Source of the DNA: Rhodanobacter sp. B05
GTDB lineage: Bacteria > Pseudomonadota > Gammaproteobacteria > Xanthomonadales > Rhodanobacteraceae
Assembly (NCBI RefSeq): GCF_002001085.1
Contig: NZ_MUNU01000019.1
Coordinates: 248,001-312,000 of the forward strand
Direction of reading: 5' to 3'
Length of the DNA: 64,000 bases
Shown here in pieces: positions 18,478 to 27,939 of this stretch; positions within the stretch are counted from its first letter, which is position 1; every line of letters starts with the position of its first letter. The notes under the pieces are model-generated. The model did no database searches, was not told where the DNA came from, and was given only the letters and a program-made list of their open reading frames with translations. The translations under genes were made by a program, and so were the position numbers.

Positions 18478-19851
18478 ATGCCGATTTCGCTCTACAACAG
18501 CCTGACCCGTCGCACCGAACCATTCGTTCCGCTCGACCCCGAGCGGGTGACGATGTACCTGTGCGGGCCCACCGTCTACAACTACGTGCACATCGGCAAT
18601 GCGCGCGGCCCGGTGGTGTTCGACGTGCTGGCACGACTGCTGAGGCGGCACTTCCCTGGGGTGCTGTACGCACGCAACATCACCGACGTGGAGGACAAGA
18701 TCAACGCCGCCGCGCTCAGCGAAGGCGTGCCGATCTCGACCATCACCGAACGCTATGCGCGGGCCTACCACGACGACATGGCCAGGCTGGGGATCGCCGC
18801 GCCGGATATCGAACCCTACGCCACGGCCCACATCGGCGAGATCATTGCGATGAGCCAGGCACTGATCGCCGACGGCCACGCGTATGTCGCCGAAGGCCAT
18901 GTGCTGTTCGACGTGGCGTCCTACCCGGATTACGGCGCCCTCTCCGGTCGCGACACCGACGAATTGATCGCCGGCGCGCGCGTCGAGGTCGCGCCCTACA
19001 AGAAGAACCCGACCGACTTCGTGCTGTGGAAACCCTCCCCGCCCGAACTGGCCGGCTGGGACAGCCCGTGGGGCCGCGGCCGCCCCGGTTGGCACATCGA
19101 GTGCTCGGCGATGTGTGCCGCACAGCTGGGCGAGACGATCGACATCCATGCCGGTGGGGTCGACCTGCTGTTTCCGCACCACGAGAACGAGATCGCCCAG
19201 TCCACCTGCGCCCACGGTGGCAAGACTTTCGCGCGCTGGTGGATGCACAACGGCATGCTCACCTTCGACGGCCGCAAGATGTCCAAATCGCTGGGCAACG
19301 TGTTGCTGGTGCACGAACTGCTGAAGGCCCAACCGGCCGAGGCGCTGCGCCTGCGCCTGCTCAGCGGCCATTATCGGCAGCCGCTGGACTGGTCCGAAGC
19401 GGCCATCAACCAGGCCATCAGCACGCTGGATGGCTGGTACCGGGTGCTGCGCGATCTGGCCGACGTCGAGGTGGCCGCTGGCGACCTGCCGGTACCGGAA
19501 GGCGTCGAGACGGCCTTGTGCGACGATCTCAACACACCGCAGGCCCTGGCCGAACTGGCGGTGCTGGCCGATGCGGCGCGTCAGTCGGGTACGGCCGCAG
19601 CAAAAGCCGGGTTGCTTGGCGGCGGCGCCCTGCTCGGCCTGCTGCAGCAGGATCCGGAAGCGTGGTTCAAACGCGGCGGCGAGCAGCCCGTCGATGCTGC
19701 CCGGATCGAGGCCTTGCTGGAGCAACGCCGCGCCGCGCGCGCCGCGCGTGACTTCAAGCGTGCCGATGCGATCCGCGACGAACTCGCTGGCATGAACATC
19801 GCGATCGAGGATGGCGCGCAGGGCACGCGCTGGAGCGTATTGAAGCAGTGA
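18478..19851 (+). CDS. cysS: Cysteinyl-tRNA synthetase
   Basis: Class I aminoacyl-tRNA synthetase, 457 residues. The HIGH motif is [12 protein letters not shown] and the KMSKS motif is [10 protein letters not shown]. Zinc ligands for cysteine recognition are visible in [16 protein letters not shown] and HHENE. The C-terminal helical bundle and anticodon domain are complete. It stands alone downstream of a roughly 280-bp gap that separates it from the divergent glycine-zipper gene. sufE follows 52 bp later on the same strand and may share its transcript. Confidence 0.97.
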   Translation: MPISLYNSLTRRTEPFVPLDPERVTMYLCGPTVYNYVHIGNARGPVVFDVLARLLRRHFPGVLYARNITDVEDKINAAALSEGVPISTITERYARAYHDDMARLGIAAPDIEPYATAHIGEIIAMSQALIADGHAYVAEGHVLFDVASYPDYGALSGRDTDELIAGARVEVAPYKKNPTDFVLWKPSPPELAGWDSPWGRGRPGWHIECSAMCAAQLGETIDIHAGGVDLLFPHHENEIAQSTCAHGGKTFARWWMHNGMLTFDGRKMSKSLGNVLLVHELLKAQPAEALRLRLLSGHYRQPLDWSEAAINQAISTLDGWYRVLRDLADVEVAAGDLPVPEGVETALCDDLNTPQALAELAVLADAARQSGTAAAKAGLLGGGALLGLLQQDPEAWFKRGGEQPVDAARIEALLEQRRAARAARDFKRADAIRDELAGMNIAIEDGAQGTRWSVLKQ

Positions 19852-19903
19852 CCGCTCGAGTCGCCGTTTCACGCATGGGCATCTCCTGCGCGATAATGCG
19901 GCG

Positions 19904-20332
19904 ATGAATGAGACCACCAGCCCCAGCACCGAGCAGGCCCAGCAGGACATTGCCGAGGAATTCGCGCTGTTCGGCGACTGGTCCGAGCGCTATCAGTACC
20001 TGATCGACCTGGGCAAACGGTTGCCGCCGTTTCCCGAAGCCTGCAAGGTCGAGGCGTACCGCGTGCACGGCTGCCAGTCGATGGTGTGGCTGGTGCCCAG
20101 CGGCGATGCCGGCAACATGCACTTCGAGGCCACCAGCGACTCGGCCATCGTCTCCGGCCTGCTCGCCCTGCTGTTGCGGGTGTATTCCGATCGTCCCGCC
20201 CGCGAGATCGTCGCCACCGAACCGCAATTCATCGCCACCATCGGGCTGGCCAAGCATCTGTCGCCAACCCGCTCGAACGGCCTGGCCGCGACCCTGGCCA
20301 GGCTGAAGGAGTACGCGGCGACGGCTGCGTAG
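19904..20332 (+). CDS. sufE: SufE family cysteine desulfurase activator
   Basis: 142 residues. The active Cys lies in the loop YRVHGCQSMVWLV. The N-terminal IAEEFALFGDWSERYQYLIDLG and the C-terminal GLAATLARLKEYA helix are typical of SufE/CsdE proteins, which accept persulfide sulfur from a cysteine desulfurase and pass it to an Fe-S scaffold. No suf operon genes are adjacent, so its partner desulfurase is elsewhere. The placement behind cysS may be coincidental. Confidence 0.93.
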   Translation: MNETTSPSTEQAQQDIAEEFALFGDWSERYQYLIDLGKRLPPFPEACKVEAYRVHGCQSMVWLVPSGDAGNMHFEATSDSAIVSGLLALLLRVYSDRPAREIVATEPQFIATIGLAKHLSPTRSNGLAATLARLKEYAATAA

Positions 20333-20386
20333 GAGATACCCCAACCCTTCGCCCGTACGGCCGTGACCTGCGCCATCCGGGCCATC

Positions 20387-20418
20387 GAAAAAGCAGGACC
20401 CCGCGCGATGGCGGGGTC
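20387..20418 (-). terminator. Terminator after dksA
   Basis: GACCCCGC and GCGGGGTC form an 8-bp stem with a six-base loop. On the minus strand a TTTTT run lies a few bases after the stem. It sits between convergent sufE and dksA and could serve both, though the T-run favours dksA. Confidence 0.7.
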
Positions 20419-20447
20419 TTGTGCCGCGACAGTCTGCTGGCGGCGAC

Positions 20448-21602
20448 TCAGTCGCCCATCTGCTTCTGCAGATGTTCGCGACGCTCCTGCGCATCCAGCG
20501 ACAGCGTGGCGATCGGTCGTGCGTCGAGACGGTCGACGCCGATCTCCTCGTCGGTCTCTTCGCAGAAGCCGTAACTGCCTTCCTCGATGCGACGCAGCGC
20601 CTTGTCGATCTTCGAGATCAGCTTGCGGTAACGATCGCGCGTACGCAATTCGAGCGAGTTCTCCGTTTCGCGGGTGGCCCGCTCGGCCTCGTCGCCGACA
20701 TCACGCACTTCCTCGCGCAGGTTGTCCATGGTCTGGCGCGATTCCTCCACCAACTGGTCGCGCCAGTCACGCAGCTTGTTGCGGAAATACGCCAGGTGCC
20801 GCGGATTCATGTACTCCTCGTCACTGGAGGGGCGGTAGTCCTTGGGCAAGCTGATGTTGCTGGTGGAAGGCAATGCGTAGCGCCCGTCTTCACGGGTGAT
20901 GCCGTTGTCGAGTTGTTTTGTTGCCAGTTTATTCATTGAGGACGACGAATTCTTCGATTTCTTGTGGGAGGAAGCATGACGCCCGGCAGCGGGGACTGTC
21001 TTGGGCGTCACCATGGCGGTAGCGCTCGCCACCTTGCCCTTGAAGAGCTTGCTGGCAGGTGACGTGGAATGATTGCTCGCTGCAACGGCCGGCTTCGGCT
21101 GGGCAGCAGGCTTCGTTGGCGCCTTGTGTGCGGACGGCGCCGGCCTGGCGGCTTTCTTTGCGACAGCCTTGGGTATCGGCTTTGCCGCCGGTTTCTTCGC
21201 TGCGCTGGTCTTGGGCGCGGCTTTCTTGACGACGGCCTTGCCTGGCGACGGCTTCCTGGCAGCCGATTTCCCGGCGACGACTTTCTTTGGCGGCGCCTTC
21301 TTCGCCGGTGCTTTCTTGGCAGGCACCTTCTTGGCAGGTGTTTTCTTCGCAGGCGCGTTCTTTGCCGCAACCTTCTTTGCGGGGGCTGCCTTCTTCGCTG
21401 GCGCCTTGGCGGCGGCCGGCCTGGACGCGGCCTTCTTCGCCGCGTGCCTGGCGGCCGGCTTGGCGGATGTCTTGTTGGCGCTCTTCACGATCCGCTCCTT
21501 GCCCACGGCAATCTTCGACTTGCCGGCCCCGGCAGAGGCTTTGGCCGACGTCTTTCCCTTGTGCGCCTTGGCGGCGGTCGAACTCGCTTTGGTCTTCGCC
21601 AT
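20448..21602 (-). CDS. dksA: DksA-type RNA polymerase-binding factor with histone-H1-like N-terminal tail
   Basis: 384 residues in two unlike halves. Residues about 1-220 are a Lys/Ala/Pro-rich low-complexity tail with repeated PAKKAPAKK units, like bacterial histone-H1-like proteins, and should bind nucleic acid. Residues about 250-384 are a DksA core: the coiled coil ([20 protein letters not shown]) with its DxxDxA-like tip region DVGDEAERA. The C4 zinc region is degenerate ([11 protein letters not shown], then [15 protein letters not shown]), so only one of four Cys remains. That pattern resembles zinc-independent DksA variants. Expected role: ppGpp-linked control of RNA polymerase. An internal Met at 20936 begins the core but has no good Shine-Dalgarno. 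Confidence 0.92.
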   Translation of the reverse strand: MAKTKASSTAAKAHKGKTSAKASAGAGKSKIAVGKERIVKSANKTSAKPAARHAAKKAASRPAAAKAPAKKAAPAKKVAAKNAPAKKTPAKKVPAKKAPAKKAPPKKVVAGKSAARKPSPGKAVVKKAAPKTSAAKKPAAKPIPKAVAKKAARPAPSAHKAPTKPAAQPKPAVAASNHSTSPASKLFKGKVASATAMVTPKTVPAAGRHASSHKKSKNSSSSMNKLATKQLDNGITREDGRYALPSTSNISLPKDYRPSSDEEYMNPRHLAYFRNKLRDWRDQLVEESRQTMDNLREEVRDVGDEAERATRETENSLELRTRDRYRKLISKIDKALRRIEEGSYGFCEETDEEIGVDRLDARPIATLSLDAQERREHLQKQMGD

Positions 21603-21717
21603 ATCCCTTCACCGTGGTTGGCCGTGGCGGCCGCGTGTTATAGCCGATGTATCCCACACCGGCAAGTGTGTTTCTGGAATACTTGTACCACTACACGCCG
21701 CACGCCGTTCCGGCAAC

Positions 21718-21990
21718 GTGAACATCCTGACCCGATTGATACTGTGGTTGCTCCGTTTGTACAAGCGCTGGCTCAGCCCTCTGCTTGGCACGCGCTGTCG
21801 CTTCCACCCCACCTGCTCCGATTATGCACGGATTGCGGTCACGCGGTTCGGGCCCTGGCGTGGCAGCCTGCTGACCACCTGGCGGCTGTTGCGCTGTCAA
21901 CCGTTGTGTGAAGGCGGCGAGGATCCGGTGCCCGCGCACTTCCATTTCCGCAGCTGCCGTTGCCAGGGGGACTCTCCCGATGCCCCGTGA
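21718..21990 (+). CDS. yidD: Membrane protein insertion efficiency factor YidD
   Basis: 90 residues, starting at GTG 21718. An amphipathic N-terminus ([22 protein letters not shown]) is followed by [24 protein letters not shown], the diagnostic YidD motif. YidD helps YidC-dependent insertion of inner membrane proteins. Family genes are usually between rnpA and yidC; here the gene is away from that locus, next to dksA, divergent from it by about 115 bp. The C-terminus ends in a Cys-containing tail (FRSCRCQGD). Confidence 0.9.
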   Translation: MNILTRLILWLLRLYKRWLSPLLGTRCRFHPTCSDYARIAVTRFGPWRGSLLTTWRLLRCQPLCEGGEDPVPAHFHFRSCRCQGDSPDAP

Positions 21991-22094
21991 CTGGCTGAAA
22001 TGATGAAATGAGGGCCGCTGCCGCGCCGACCTGCGCGGCCGCATCGAGAAACGGTTGCCGAGGGGATGCCGCAGTGCCGGCAGCGCAGCAACGG

Positions 22095-23036
22095 TTACGA
22101 CGCGGATCCGTAGCCGCCTTCGACACCCTTGCTGGCGTATGCCACCGCATCATGCGGATGCAGGCTCTCCTGATGTTCGACGCGGACGTGAAAGTCGCTG
22201 AGCGCGGCGTCCGCATCGAGTGCCTTCTGGATGCGCCGGGCGGCGTCCTCGCAGAACATCAGGTTGCCGCCGTTGGCCAGCGCGAAGGCCTGTTCGTCCT
22301 CGCGCTTCACCGCCGTCTGCACCGGCGTGCCGAGCGCATGCTCGACACGGTCGACCAGATCGATCAGGTGGAAGCCGGCCACGGGACGGATGCGCAGGCG
22401 CGCCACGCTGCGCTGGGCGTGTGGGGTAGCGACGATGCCGTGCTCGCTGCCGAGCCAGGCCAGCACGGCCGCGTGATCAAGCGGTTTGGCGACATCGAAG
22501 TCGCTGGCGAACTGGTCCTGAATCAACTGGCGCGACAGTGCCGCCGAGGCCGGACAGGTGGAGGAATAAACCACCTCGGTACCGAATTCGAACAGGAACT
22601 CGTCGCCGGTCAGGCTGGCTTCGATGCACACCGGATAGGCGCGCCAGCCGCTGTTGGCACTACGCAAGGCGGGGCGACGCACCAGTTGTTCGAAATGGAC
22701 GCTGAGGCAGGCACGGTCAGACAAGTCCTTGTGCGAATCGAGAAAGCCGCGCAGCAGTGCATGCAGCGAATCCGCCGTGAGCAGCTGTGTGCTCAACGCC
22801 TGCTCGACCTGCAGGTACAAGCGCGACATATGGATGCCGCGCTTGTCCGGTCGCTTCAGATTGACGAAGGCACCAACCTTGGCACTGGCCCGCTGTACCT
22901 CGCCATCGCCCGCATCGAACAGCACCGGTACCTGGATATCGGCCATGCCGACCCAGTCCAGCGCGCCGGCCAGATGCGGCTGCGCGTGCACGGCAACGTC
23001 GGGGAGAAGGCGGGCGGTATTTTCCTGATTCGGCAT
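22095..23036 (-). CDS. folE2: GTP cyclohydrolase FolE2 (type IB)
   Basis: Converts GTP to 7,8-dihydroneopterin triphosphate, the first step of folate (and some queuosine-type) synthesis, using a metal-flexible enzyme unrelated in sequence to FolE. 313 residues. The start at 23036 has AGGA 7 nt upstream. Family motifs: NLKRPDKRGIHMSRLY, SSTCPASAALSR (active-site Cys) and the C-terminal VRVEHQESLHPHDAVAY. FolE2 is often induced by zinc limitation in other bacteria; I see no obvious Zur box. It lies about 109 bp downstream of the SQS/PSY-like gene on the same strand. Confidence 0.94.
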   Translation of the reverse strand: MPNQENTARLLPDVAVHAQPHLAGALDWVGMADIQVPVLFDAGDGEVQRASAKVGAFVNLKRPDKRGIHMSRLYLQVEQALSTQLLTADSLHALLRGFLDSHKDLSDRACLSVHFEQLVRRPALRSANSGWRAYPVCIEASLTGDEFLFEFGTEVVYSSTCPASAALSRQLIQDQFASDFDVAKPLDHAAVLAWLGSEHGIVATPHAQRSVARLRIRPVAGFHLIDLVDRVEHALGTPVQTAVKREDEQAFALANGGNLMFCEDAARRIQKALDADAALSDFHVRVEHQESLHPHDAVAYASKGVEGGYGSAS

Positions 23037-23145
23037 CGTGGGGTCCTGGCATCGGCGATGTGTGTCGCCGCGAAGCAGACGATCTTGGGGCAGGCAGGTC
23101 ACCGTGCAATAGTGGCGTGGCGGAAACGCTGCGTCGTGAACCGGT

Positions 23146-24000
23146 TTACACCACTTGCCGGCGCCACGCGCGAGCAGCCTGCCACGCATGCAGCGTCGTC
23201 GCCAACCCGGTGCGCGGCTGTCCCGCCTGCAACACCGCCAGCGCATCGTCAGTGAGTGCCGCGCGCCGGGCCAATTGGTTGCCATGACGCGATTCCAGCG
23301 CGCGAAACACGCTGAGCGGCCCCGCCAACGCAGCCGACTCGCGCCAGCTGGCCAGCAAGTCGTCCAGCTGCGCCTTGACTGCCTGCTGCCGCGCTTCACT
23401 GGGTGCGCGTAGTTGCGTGCGACTCAGGCCATGTCGCGCCAGCCGCGCCATCGGCAACGGCAGGCGATCGCGTTCGGCGTCCTGCTCCAGCCGCAACAAT
23501 GCGTACAACAAATGATTGAGCGTGGCGATTCGCGTCGCCCGTACTGGCGACGCATCGCTGCCATACCACCAGGCGGTTTCCAGCGCAGCCAATGCACCAT
23601 GCAGCGGCATAGCGGCATCGAGCTGGGCGGGGAAGTCCGCGGCGGTGCCCTGCTCCAGCTGGGCCATCGCCGCCAGCACCGGCGCCAGCCAGAGATCGCT
23701 GGCGATCGCATGCGCGCGCGCGTCGTCAAACAGCACCTGGGTGAGTGGATGGCGGCCGCCGCTGGCGGCGGCGCCGGCCAGTTCCTCCGCCCACCAACCG
23801 AGTTTTGCCGCCGCCACCTGCGGCTCGCGGATGCCGTAGGCCGCGCCGAGCAGCTCCTGCTCCAGTGCGGCCAGGGCGACATGGCCGGGATAACGGTGGC
23901 CATCGACGAAGGCCAGCGCAATGCGTTGCTGCGGCTGCACCGCCAGCCATTTGTCGATGAAGCCCTGCAGAACAGCGCTTTGTTCGACCCGTTCGATCAT
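23146..24000 (-). CDS. Squalene/phytoene synthase-like protein
   Basis: 284 residues. The segment AAKLGWWAEELAG, followed by HPLTQVL, matches the head-to-head isoprenoid synthase fold (SQS_PSY family; NDUFAF6-like members). However, the aspartate-rich DxxxD substrate motifs of true squalene or phytoene synthases are not evident, so it may be a non-catalytic or divergent member. The start at 24000 overlaps the phosphatase stop (ATGA), so it is co-translated with the gph-like gene. Function is not assigned; association with ubiG hints at isoprenoid-quinone biology, which is inference. Confidence 0.75.
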   Translation of the reverse strand: MIERVEQSAVLQGFIDKWLAVQPQQRIALAFVDGHRYPGHVALAALEQELLGAAYGIREPQVAAAKLGWWAEELAGAAASGGRHPLTQVLFDDARAHAIASDLWLAPVLAAMAQLEQGTAADFPAQLDAAMPLHGALAALETAWWYGSDASPVRATRIATLNHLLYALLRLEQDAERDRLPLPMARLARHGLSRTQLRAPSEARQQAVKAQLDDLLASWRESAALAGPLSVFRALESRHGNQLARRAALTDDALAVLQAGQPRTGLATTLHAWQAARAWRRQVV

Positions 24001-24680
24001 GCGGCGGTCGGTTCCAGTTGCAGCAGCGCGGCCAGCTCGGCCGGGTGATCCAGCACGGCGTCGGCGCCCCAGGCATGCGGATCGCCGCCGTCGAGATAAC
24101 CCCAGGTAACCGCCACGGTGAACAGACCTGCCGCCGCGCCGGCCTGGATATCGCGGAGATCGTCGCCGACGAACAGACAATGGGCCGGCGACAGTCCCGC
24201 GAGTTCGCAAGCCAGCAGCACCGGTGCCGGGTCGGGCTTCTTGACCGGCAAGGTGTCGCCCGAAACCACCGCGCTGGCCCGCCTCGCCCAGCCAATGCGA
24301 TTGACCAGTTCATCGGTGAGGAAGGCCGCCTTGTTGGTGACGATGCCCCAGCGCAGGCCACGCGTCTCGAGTCGGGCGAGCAGATCGTCCACGCCATCGA
24401 ACGCGCCGGTCTGCCGCGCCATCACTTGCTGATACAGCTGCAGATAGCGGGGTATCAACGCCTCCACCGCCGCTTCGCCACGCGCGGCAAAGGCGCAGCG
24501 CAGGACGGCACGGGCACCGCGCGACACCACCTGGCGCACCGGCGGGTAAGGCGGCGGTTCGATGCCCTCCTCGACGCACTGCGCCAGCAGCGCGGCGTAC
24601 AGATCCGGCGCGCTGTCCAGCAAGGTGCCATCGAGGTCGAACAGCACCCCCTCGACGGCTTGCGGCAGGCGCCGGCTCAT
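23997..24680 (-). CDS. gph: HAD-type phosphatase, phosphoglycolate phosphatase or MurNAc-6-P phosphatase
   Basis: 227 residues. HAD motif I is VLFDLDGTLLDSAPDL, motif II IVTNKA, motif III KKPDPAP and motif IV FVGDDLRDI. By sequence it would be named Gph (2-phosphoglycolate phosphatase). In Pseudomonas the gene in the same position, directly after ubiG, is MupP, which dephosphorylates N-acetylmuramate-6-phosphate in peptidoglycan recycling, so that function is a serious alternative. It overlaps both ubiG and the SQS/PSY-like gene by 4 bp. Confidence 0.9.
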   Translation of the reverse strand: MSRRLPQAVEGVLFDLDGTLLDSAPDLYAALLAQCVEEGIEPPPYPPVRQVVSRGARAVLRCAFAARGEAAVEALIPRYLQLYQQVMARQTGAFDGVDDLLARLETRGLRWGIVTNKAAFLTDELVNRIGWARRASAVVSGDTLPVKKPDPAPVLLACELAGLSPAHCLFVGDDLRDIQAGAAAGLFTVAVTWGYLDGGDPHAWGADAVLDHPAELAALLQLEPTAA

Positions 24681-25420
24681 GCCGGCTTGCGACCTTCGGG
24701 CGTGCCCGCGGCACGCGCGCTGAGCACGTAGTTGACGGCAGTGATCGGGCTCAGCCAAGCCTTGCGGTTGAGCGGGTTGTAGGCCAGGCCGCTGACGTCC
24801 TCAAGCTCCAGGCCCGCCTGGCGCAACAGCCGCGCCAGCTCTGAAGGTTTCAGGAACTGCGCATAGTGATGCGTACCGCGCGGCAGCATCTTCATCACGT
24901 ACTCCGCACCGAGGATGGCGGCGCCGAACGCGGCCGGGGTGCGGTTGATGGTGGACATGAACAGGCGACCACCCGGCTTCAGCATCGCGGCGAGGTCGTT
25001 GACCAAGGCGGCCGGATCCGGCACATGCTCGATCAGTTCCATGCAGCACACGACGTCGAAACCGGCCGGCTCGGCGGCCGCCAGGTCGGCCGAGGACTGC
25101 ACTCGGTAATCGATGTCCAGGTTCGACTCGTGCAGGTGCAGCCTGGCGATCTCGATCACCTTCTCGCCCAGGTCGATGCCGGTGACGCGGGCACCGGCGC
25201 GCACCAGCGCCTCGCTCAGCAAACCGCCACCGCAACCGACATCGGCGACGCGGGCGCCACGCAAATCAGCACGCGCCGCGATGTACGCCGCGCGTACCGG
25301 GTTGAGATCGTGCAGCGGGCGCGACTCGCCATCGGGATCCCACCAGCGCGCTGCCAGGCTGTCGAAACGGGCGATCTCGTCCTCACTCACGTTCGCGGTG
25401 CCGGCGTTCTGGGTGTGCAT
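24677..25420 (-). CDS. ubiG: Ubiquinone O-methyltransferase UbiG
   Basis: Carries out both O-methylations in ubiquinone synthesis. 247 residues from ATG 25420. N-terminal FDSLAARWWDPDGESRPLHDLNPVRA is the family signature; the SAM site is ARVADVGCGGGLLSEAL, followed by TGIDLGEKVIEIARLH, MELIEHVPDP and LKPGGRLFMSTINRT. The membrane-binding insertion around YVMKMLPRGTHHY is present. It heads the group ubiG, gph-like, SQS/PSY-like, with 4-bp overlaps. Confidence 0.96.
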   Translation of the reverse strand: MHTQNAGTANVSEDEIARFDSLAARWWDPDGESRPLHDLNPVRAAYIAARADLRGARVADVGCGGGLLSEALVRAGARVTGIDLGEKVIEIARLHLHESNLDIDYRVQSSADLAAAEPAGFDVVCCMELIEHVPDPAALVNDLAAMLKPGGRLFMSTINRTPAAFGAAILGAEYVMKMLPRGTHHYAQFLKPSELARLLRQAGLELEDVSGLAYNPLNRKAWLSPITAVNYVLSARAAGTPEGRKPA

Positions 25421-25449
25421 GGTCGAATCCTCGGTGGCAACCATGGAGT

Positions 25450-25704
25450 TTAGTGCGCCAGCCATTCGTGCATCGTGATATCCCAGCCGCCGCTGCGATG
25501 GGCGGGATCGTCGTGCACGATGGCGGTGGCCTCGGCCAGGTCGTTGGCGTGCAGCAGGTAGGCTCCACCGGACTTGTCGCTGAAGCCGCCGGAGAGTTCA
25601 ACCCGGCCGCTCTCCCGCAGGCCGTCCAGATACGCCAGATGTTGCGGCACCACCGTCGGATCGAGATCGGGTCGCCGCATCAGCAGGATCAGATATCGGT
25701 TCAT
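25450..25704 (-). CDS. YciI family protein
   Basis: 84 residues. The pattern MNRYLILLMRRPDL, then HLAYLDGLRESGRVELSGGF and SGGAYLLHANDLAEA fits the YCII-related ferredoxin-like fold, with the conserved His and an Asp near HDDPAHRSGGWDI. Enzymatic role is unknown for most members; some act as small dehydrochlorinase-like enzymes. It lies 10 bp after mtaD and 29 bp before ubiG on the same strand. Confidence 0.85.
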   Translation of the reverse strand: MNRYLILLMRRPDLDPTVVPQHLAYLDGLRESGRVELSGGFSDKSGGAYLLHANDLAEATAIVHDDPAHRSGGWDITMHEWLAH

Positions 25705-25714
25705 GGTCGCTCCT

Positions 25715-27052
25715 TCAGGCCGAGGCAATGCGCTCGCGCCAGGCGCGCGTGCGAGCCAGGATGGCGCCGGTGTCCAAGCCCACCAGCTCGCGGCCGGCCA
25801 GCTTGCGCACGCCGGCAACCCAGACATCGCTGACCTGGTGCCGACCGCTGGCATAGACCAGTTGGGAGATCACCTGGAACAGCGGCTGGGTCTCCAGCTC
25901 GCTCAATCGCACGGCAGCGAAGTCGGCCTGCTTGCCGACCTCGATCGAGCCGATCTTCGCTTCCAGTCCGATCGCCTTCGCGCCGTTGAGCGTGGCCGCG
26001 CGCAACGCGAACGCCGCGTCGAACGCGGCCGCGTCGCCGGCCACGGCTTTCGCCAGCAACGCGGCCGTGCGCATCTCGCCGAACATGTCCAGATCGTTGT
26101 TGGAGGCACAGCCATCGGTACCGATCGCCACATTGACGCCAGCCTGACGCAGCTTCTCGGCCGGGCAGAAACCGGAAGCGAGCTTCAGGTTGGATTCCGG
26201 GCAATGCACCACCGAAACCCCGGCGCTGGCGCAGGCGGCAATCTCGCCTTCGGTGACCTGGGTCATGTGCACCGCGATCAGGCGATCGTTGACCAGACCC
26301 AGCTTCTGCAGACGCTGGAACGGGCGCAGGCCGCTCTTCTTCTTTTCTTCCTCGATTTCGTGTGCGGTCTCGTGCGTGTGCAGGTGTACCGGAATATCGA
26401 GCTGGTCGGACTGCATGCGAATGCGCTCGAAGCTCTCGTCCGACACCGTATACGGTGCATGCGGTGCGAATGCGGTGCTGATCAGCGGGTCGCCGATGAA
26501 GCTGTCGTGCACCTCACCGGCGCGATCGAAATATTCATCCTGGCTTTTCGCCCAGGCAGTGGGAAACTCGATCACCGGCAGGCCGACCACGGCGCGGAAG
26601 CCGAGCTTGCGATAGGTCGCGCCGATCACGTCGGGGAAGAAGTAGTTTTCGTTGGCGCAGGTGGTACCGCCACGCAGCATCTCGGCCACCGCCAGCTCGA
26701 CGCCGTCGCGCACGAATTCCGGCCCGATCACCTTCGCCTCGGCCGGCCAGATGTGCTGCTGCAGCCAGACCATCAGCGGCAAGTCGTCGGCAAGCCCGCG
26801 CAACAGAGTCATCGGGTTGTGCGTGTGGCTGTTGACCAGGCCGGGAATCAGCGCATGCTCGCCCAGCTCGACGCGCTCGCGTGGCGCATAGGCAACACGC
26901 GCCTCGGCGACCGGCAGCAAGGCGACGATACGATCGTCCTGCACCACCACCGCATGATTCTCCAGCACCACCGCGTGCGGCTCGACCGGTACGACCCAGC
27001 GTGCTTCGATCATCAGGTCGACGGGCTGTGGCTGTGGGGTCATCTCGCTCAT
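25715..27052 (-). CDS. mtaD: 5-methylthioadenosine/S-adenosylhomocysteine deaminase-like amidohydrolase
   Basis: 445 residues, TRZ/ATZ branch of the amidohydrolase superfamily. Metal ligands: LIPGLVNSHTHNPMTLLRG, HLHTHETAHE, AVHMTQV and GTDGCASNNDLDMFGE. This set and the length fit adenosine-type deaminases acting on 5'-methylthioadenosine, S-adenosylhomocysteine or related nucleosides. In Pseudomonas aeruginosa an MTA deaminase gene also neighbours ubiG and the mupP gene, which supports the call. The start at 27052 has GAG about 6 nt upstream; a Met three codons later is possible. Confidence 0.87.
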   Translation of the reverse strand: MSEMTPQPQPVDLMIEARWVVPVEPHAVVLENHAVVVQDDRIVALLPVAEARVAYAPRERVELGEHALIPGLVNSHTHNPMTLLRGLADDLPLMVWLQQHIWPAEAKVIGPEFVRDGVELAVAEMLRGGTTCANENYFFPDVIGATYRKLGFRAVVGLPVIEFPTAWAKSQDEYFDRAGEVHDSFIGDPLISTAFAPHAPYTVSDESFERIRMQSDQLDIPVHLHTHETAHEIEEEKKKSGLRPFQRLQKLGLVNDRLIAVHMTQVTEGEIAACASAGVSVVHCPESNLKLASGFCPAEKLRQAGVNVAIGTDGCASNNDLDMFGEMRTAALLAKAVAGDAAAFDAAFALRAATLNGAKAIGLEAKIGSIEVGKQADFAAVRLSELETQPLFQVISQLVYASGRHQVSDVWVAGVRKLAGRELVGLDTGAILARTRAWRERIASA

Positions 27053-27120
27053 CTTCAACTCACTCTGTGTCGATCCGGATACGAAAAAGGGCGGTACCTT
27101 GCGGCAGCCGCCCCTCTGAA

Positions 27121-27236
27121 TCGTCATTCCAGCGAAAGCTGGAATCCAGTGCCTTTACCCTCGCCGGAACGCAAAAGGTTTTGCGTGCTTCGCACGAGTA
27201 CCTCACTGGATCCCTGCCTTCGCAGGGATGACGAAC
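27121..27236. repeat. Two-hairpin intergenic repeat (ATTCCAGC/ATCCCTGC type)
   Basis: Hairpin 1 is ATTCCAGC-gaaa-GCTGGAAT (27126-27145). Hairpin 2 is ATCCCTGC-cttc-GCAGGGAT (27210-27229). The order of a CATTCCAGCGAAAGCTGGAATCCAG unit and a later GGATCCCTGC unit is a repeat type widespread in proteobacterial intergenic DNA. It fills the gap between mtaD and efp. Confidence 0.8.
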
Positions 27237-27272
27237 TGGCAAAGGCGCGAGCGAAGCCCGCGCGCCAGTTCG

Positions 27273-27851
27273 TCACTTGACGCGGCTGTCGTATTCGCCG
27301 GTGCGGGTATCGACCTTGATGACTTCGTCCTGGTTCACGAACAGCGGCACGCGCACCACGGCACCGGTTTCCAGCGTGGCCGGCTTGCCGCCGCCGCCCG
27401 AGGTGTCGCCGCGCACGCCCGGATCGGTCTCGGCGATCTTCAGCTCGACGAACTTCGGCGGCTGCACGGCGACGATGGCGCCGTTGAACAGGGTGATCAC
27501 GCACTCTTCCTCACCCTTCAGCCACTTCCAGGCGTCGCCCATCGCGGCCAGCGTCGCCGGCACCATCTCGAAGGTTTCCATGTTCATGAAGTGCCACAGC
27601 CGATCCTTGCCGAGGCCATCAATGAAGGAAAGCTGCATGTCGGTGTCGGTGACATCCGCCTCTTCGAACGAGTCGCTGGACTTCAGCGTCTGCTCGGTGG
27701 TGCGACCGTCCTTCAGGTTGCGGATGCGGATGCGGGTGAACGCCTGGCCCTTGCCCGGCTTGACGAAGTCCGCTTCGGTGATGACCCAGGGGTCGCCGTT
27801 GTGAAGGATCTTCTTGCCCGTTTTGACATCGTTGAGGCCAAGGGTCGCCAT
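27273..27851 (-). CDS. efp: Translation elongation factor P
   Basis: 192 residues with the three beta-barrel domains of EF-P. Domain I carries the modification loop KPGKGQAF, with Lys at position 34, the residue beta-lysylated by EpmA using lysine from EpmB. EF-P rescues ribosomes stalled at polyproline. epmB is divergently placed 88 bp away, which fits this modification route. No intrinsic terminator is visible before the downstream repeat at 27121-27236. Confidence 0.97.
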   Translation of the reverse strand: MATLGLNDVKTGKKILHNGDPWVITEADFVKPGKGQAFTRIRIRNLKDGRTTEQTLKSSDSFEEADVTDTDMQLSFIDGLGKDRLWHFMNMETFEMVPATLAAMGDAWKWLKGEEECVITLFNGAIVAVQPPKFVELKIAETDPGVRGDTSGGGGKPATLETGAVVRVPLFVNQDEVIKVDTRTGEYDSRVK

Positions 27852-27939
27852 GCGCTATCTGCTCCGGAATCGTTTTCGCCCGAGGGGCGGCTAAAATGGG
27901 GGTCTGTCACGGGCATCACGGCCCGCTTCAAGGCCAGAC

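Noticed and set aside
21008-21911. Long frames on both strands within the Lys/Ala-rich part of dksA
   Set aside because: They are antisense or shifted readings of a low-complexity repeat; composition (Arg/Gly or Phe/Gly-rich) is a by-product of the repeated codons.
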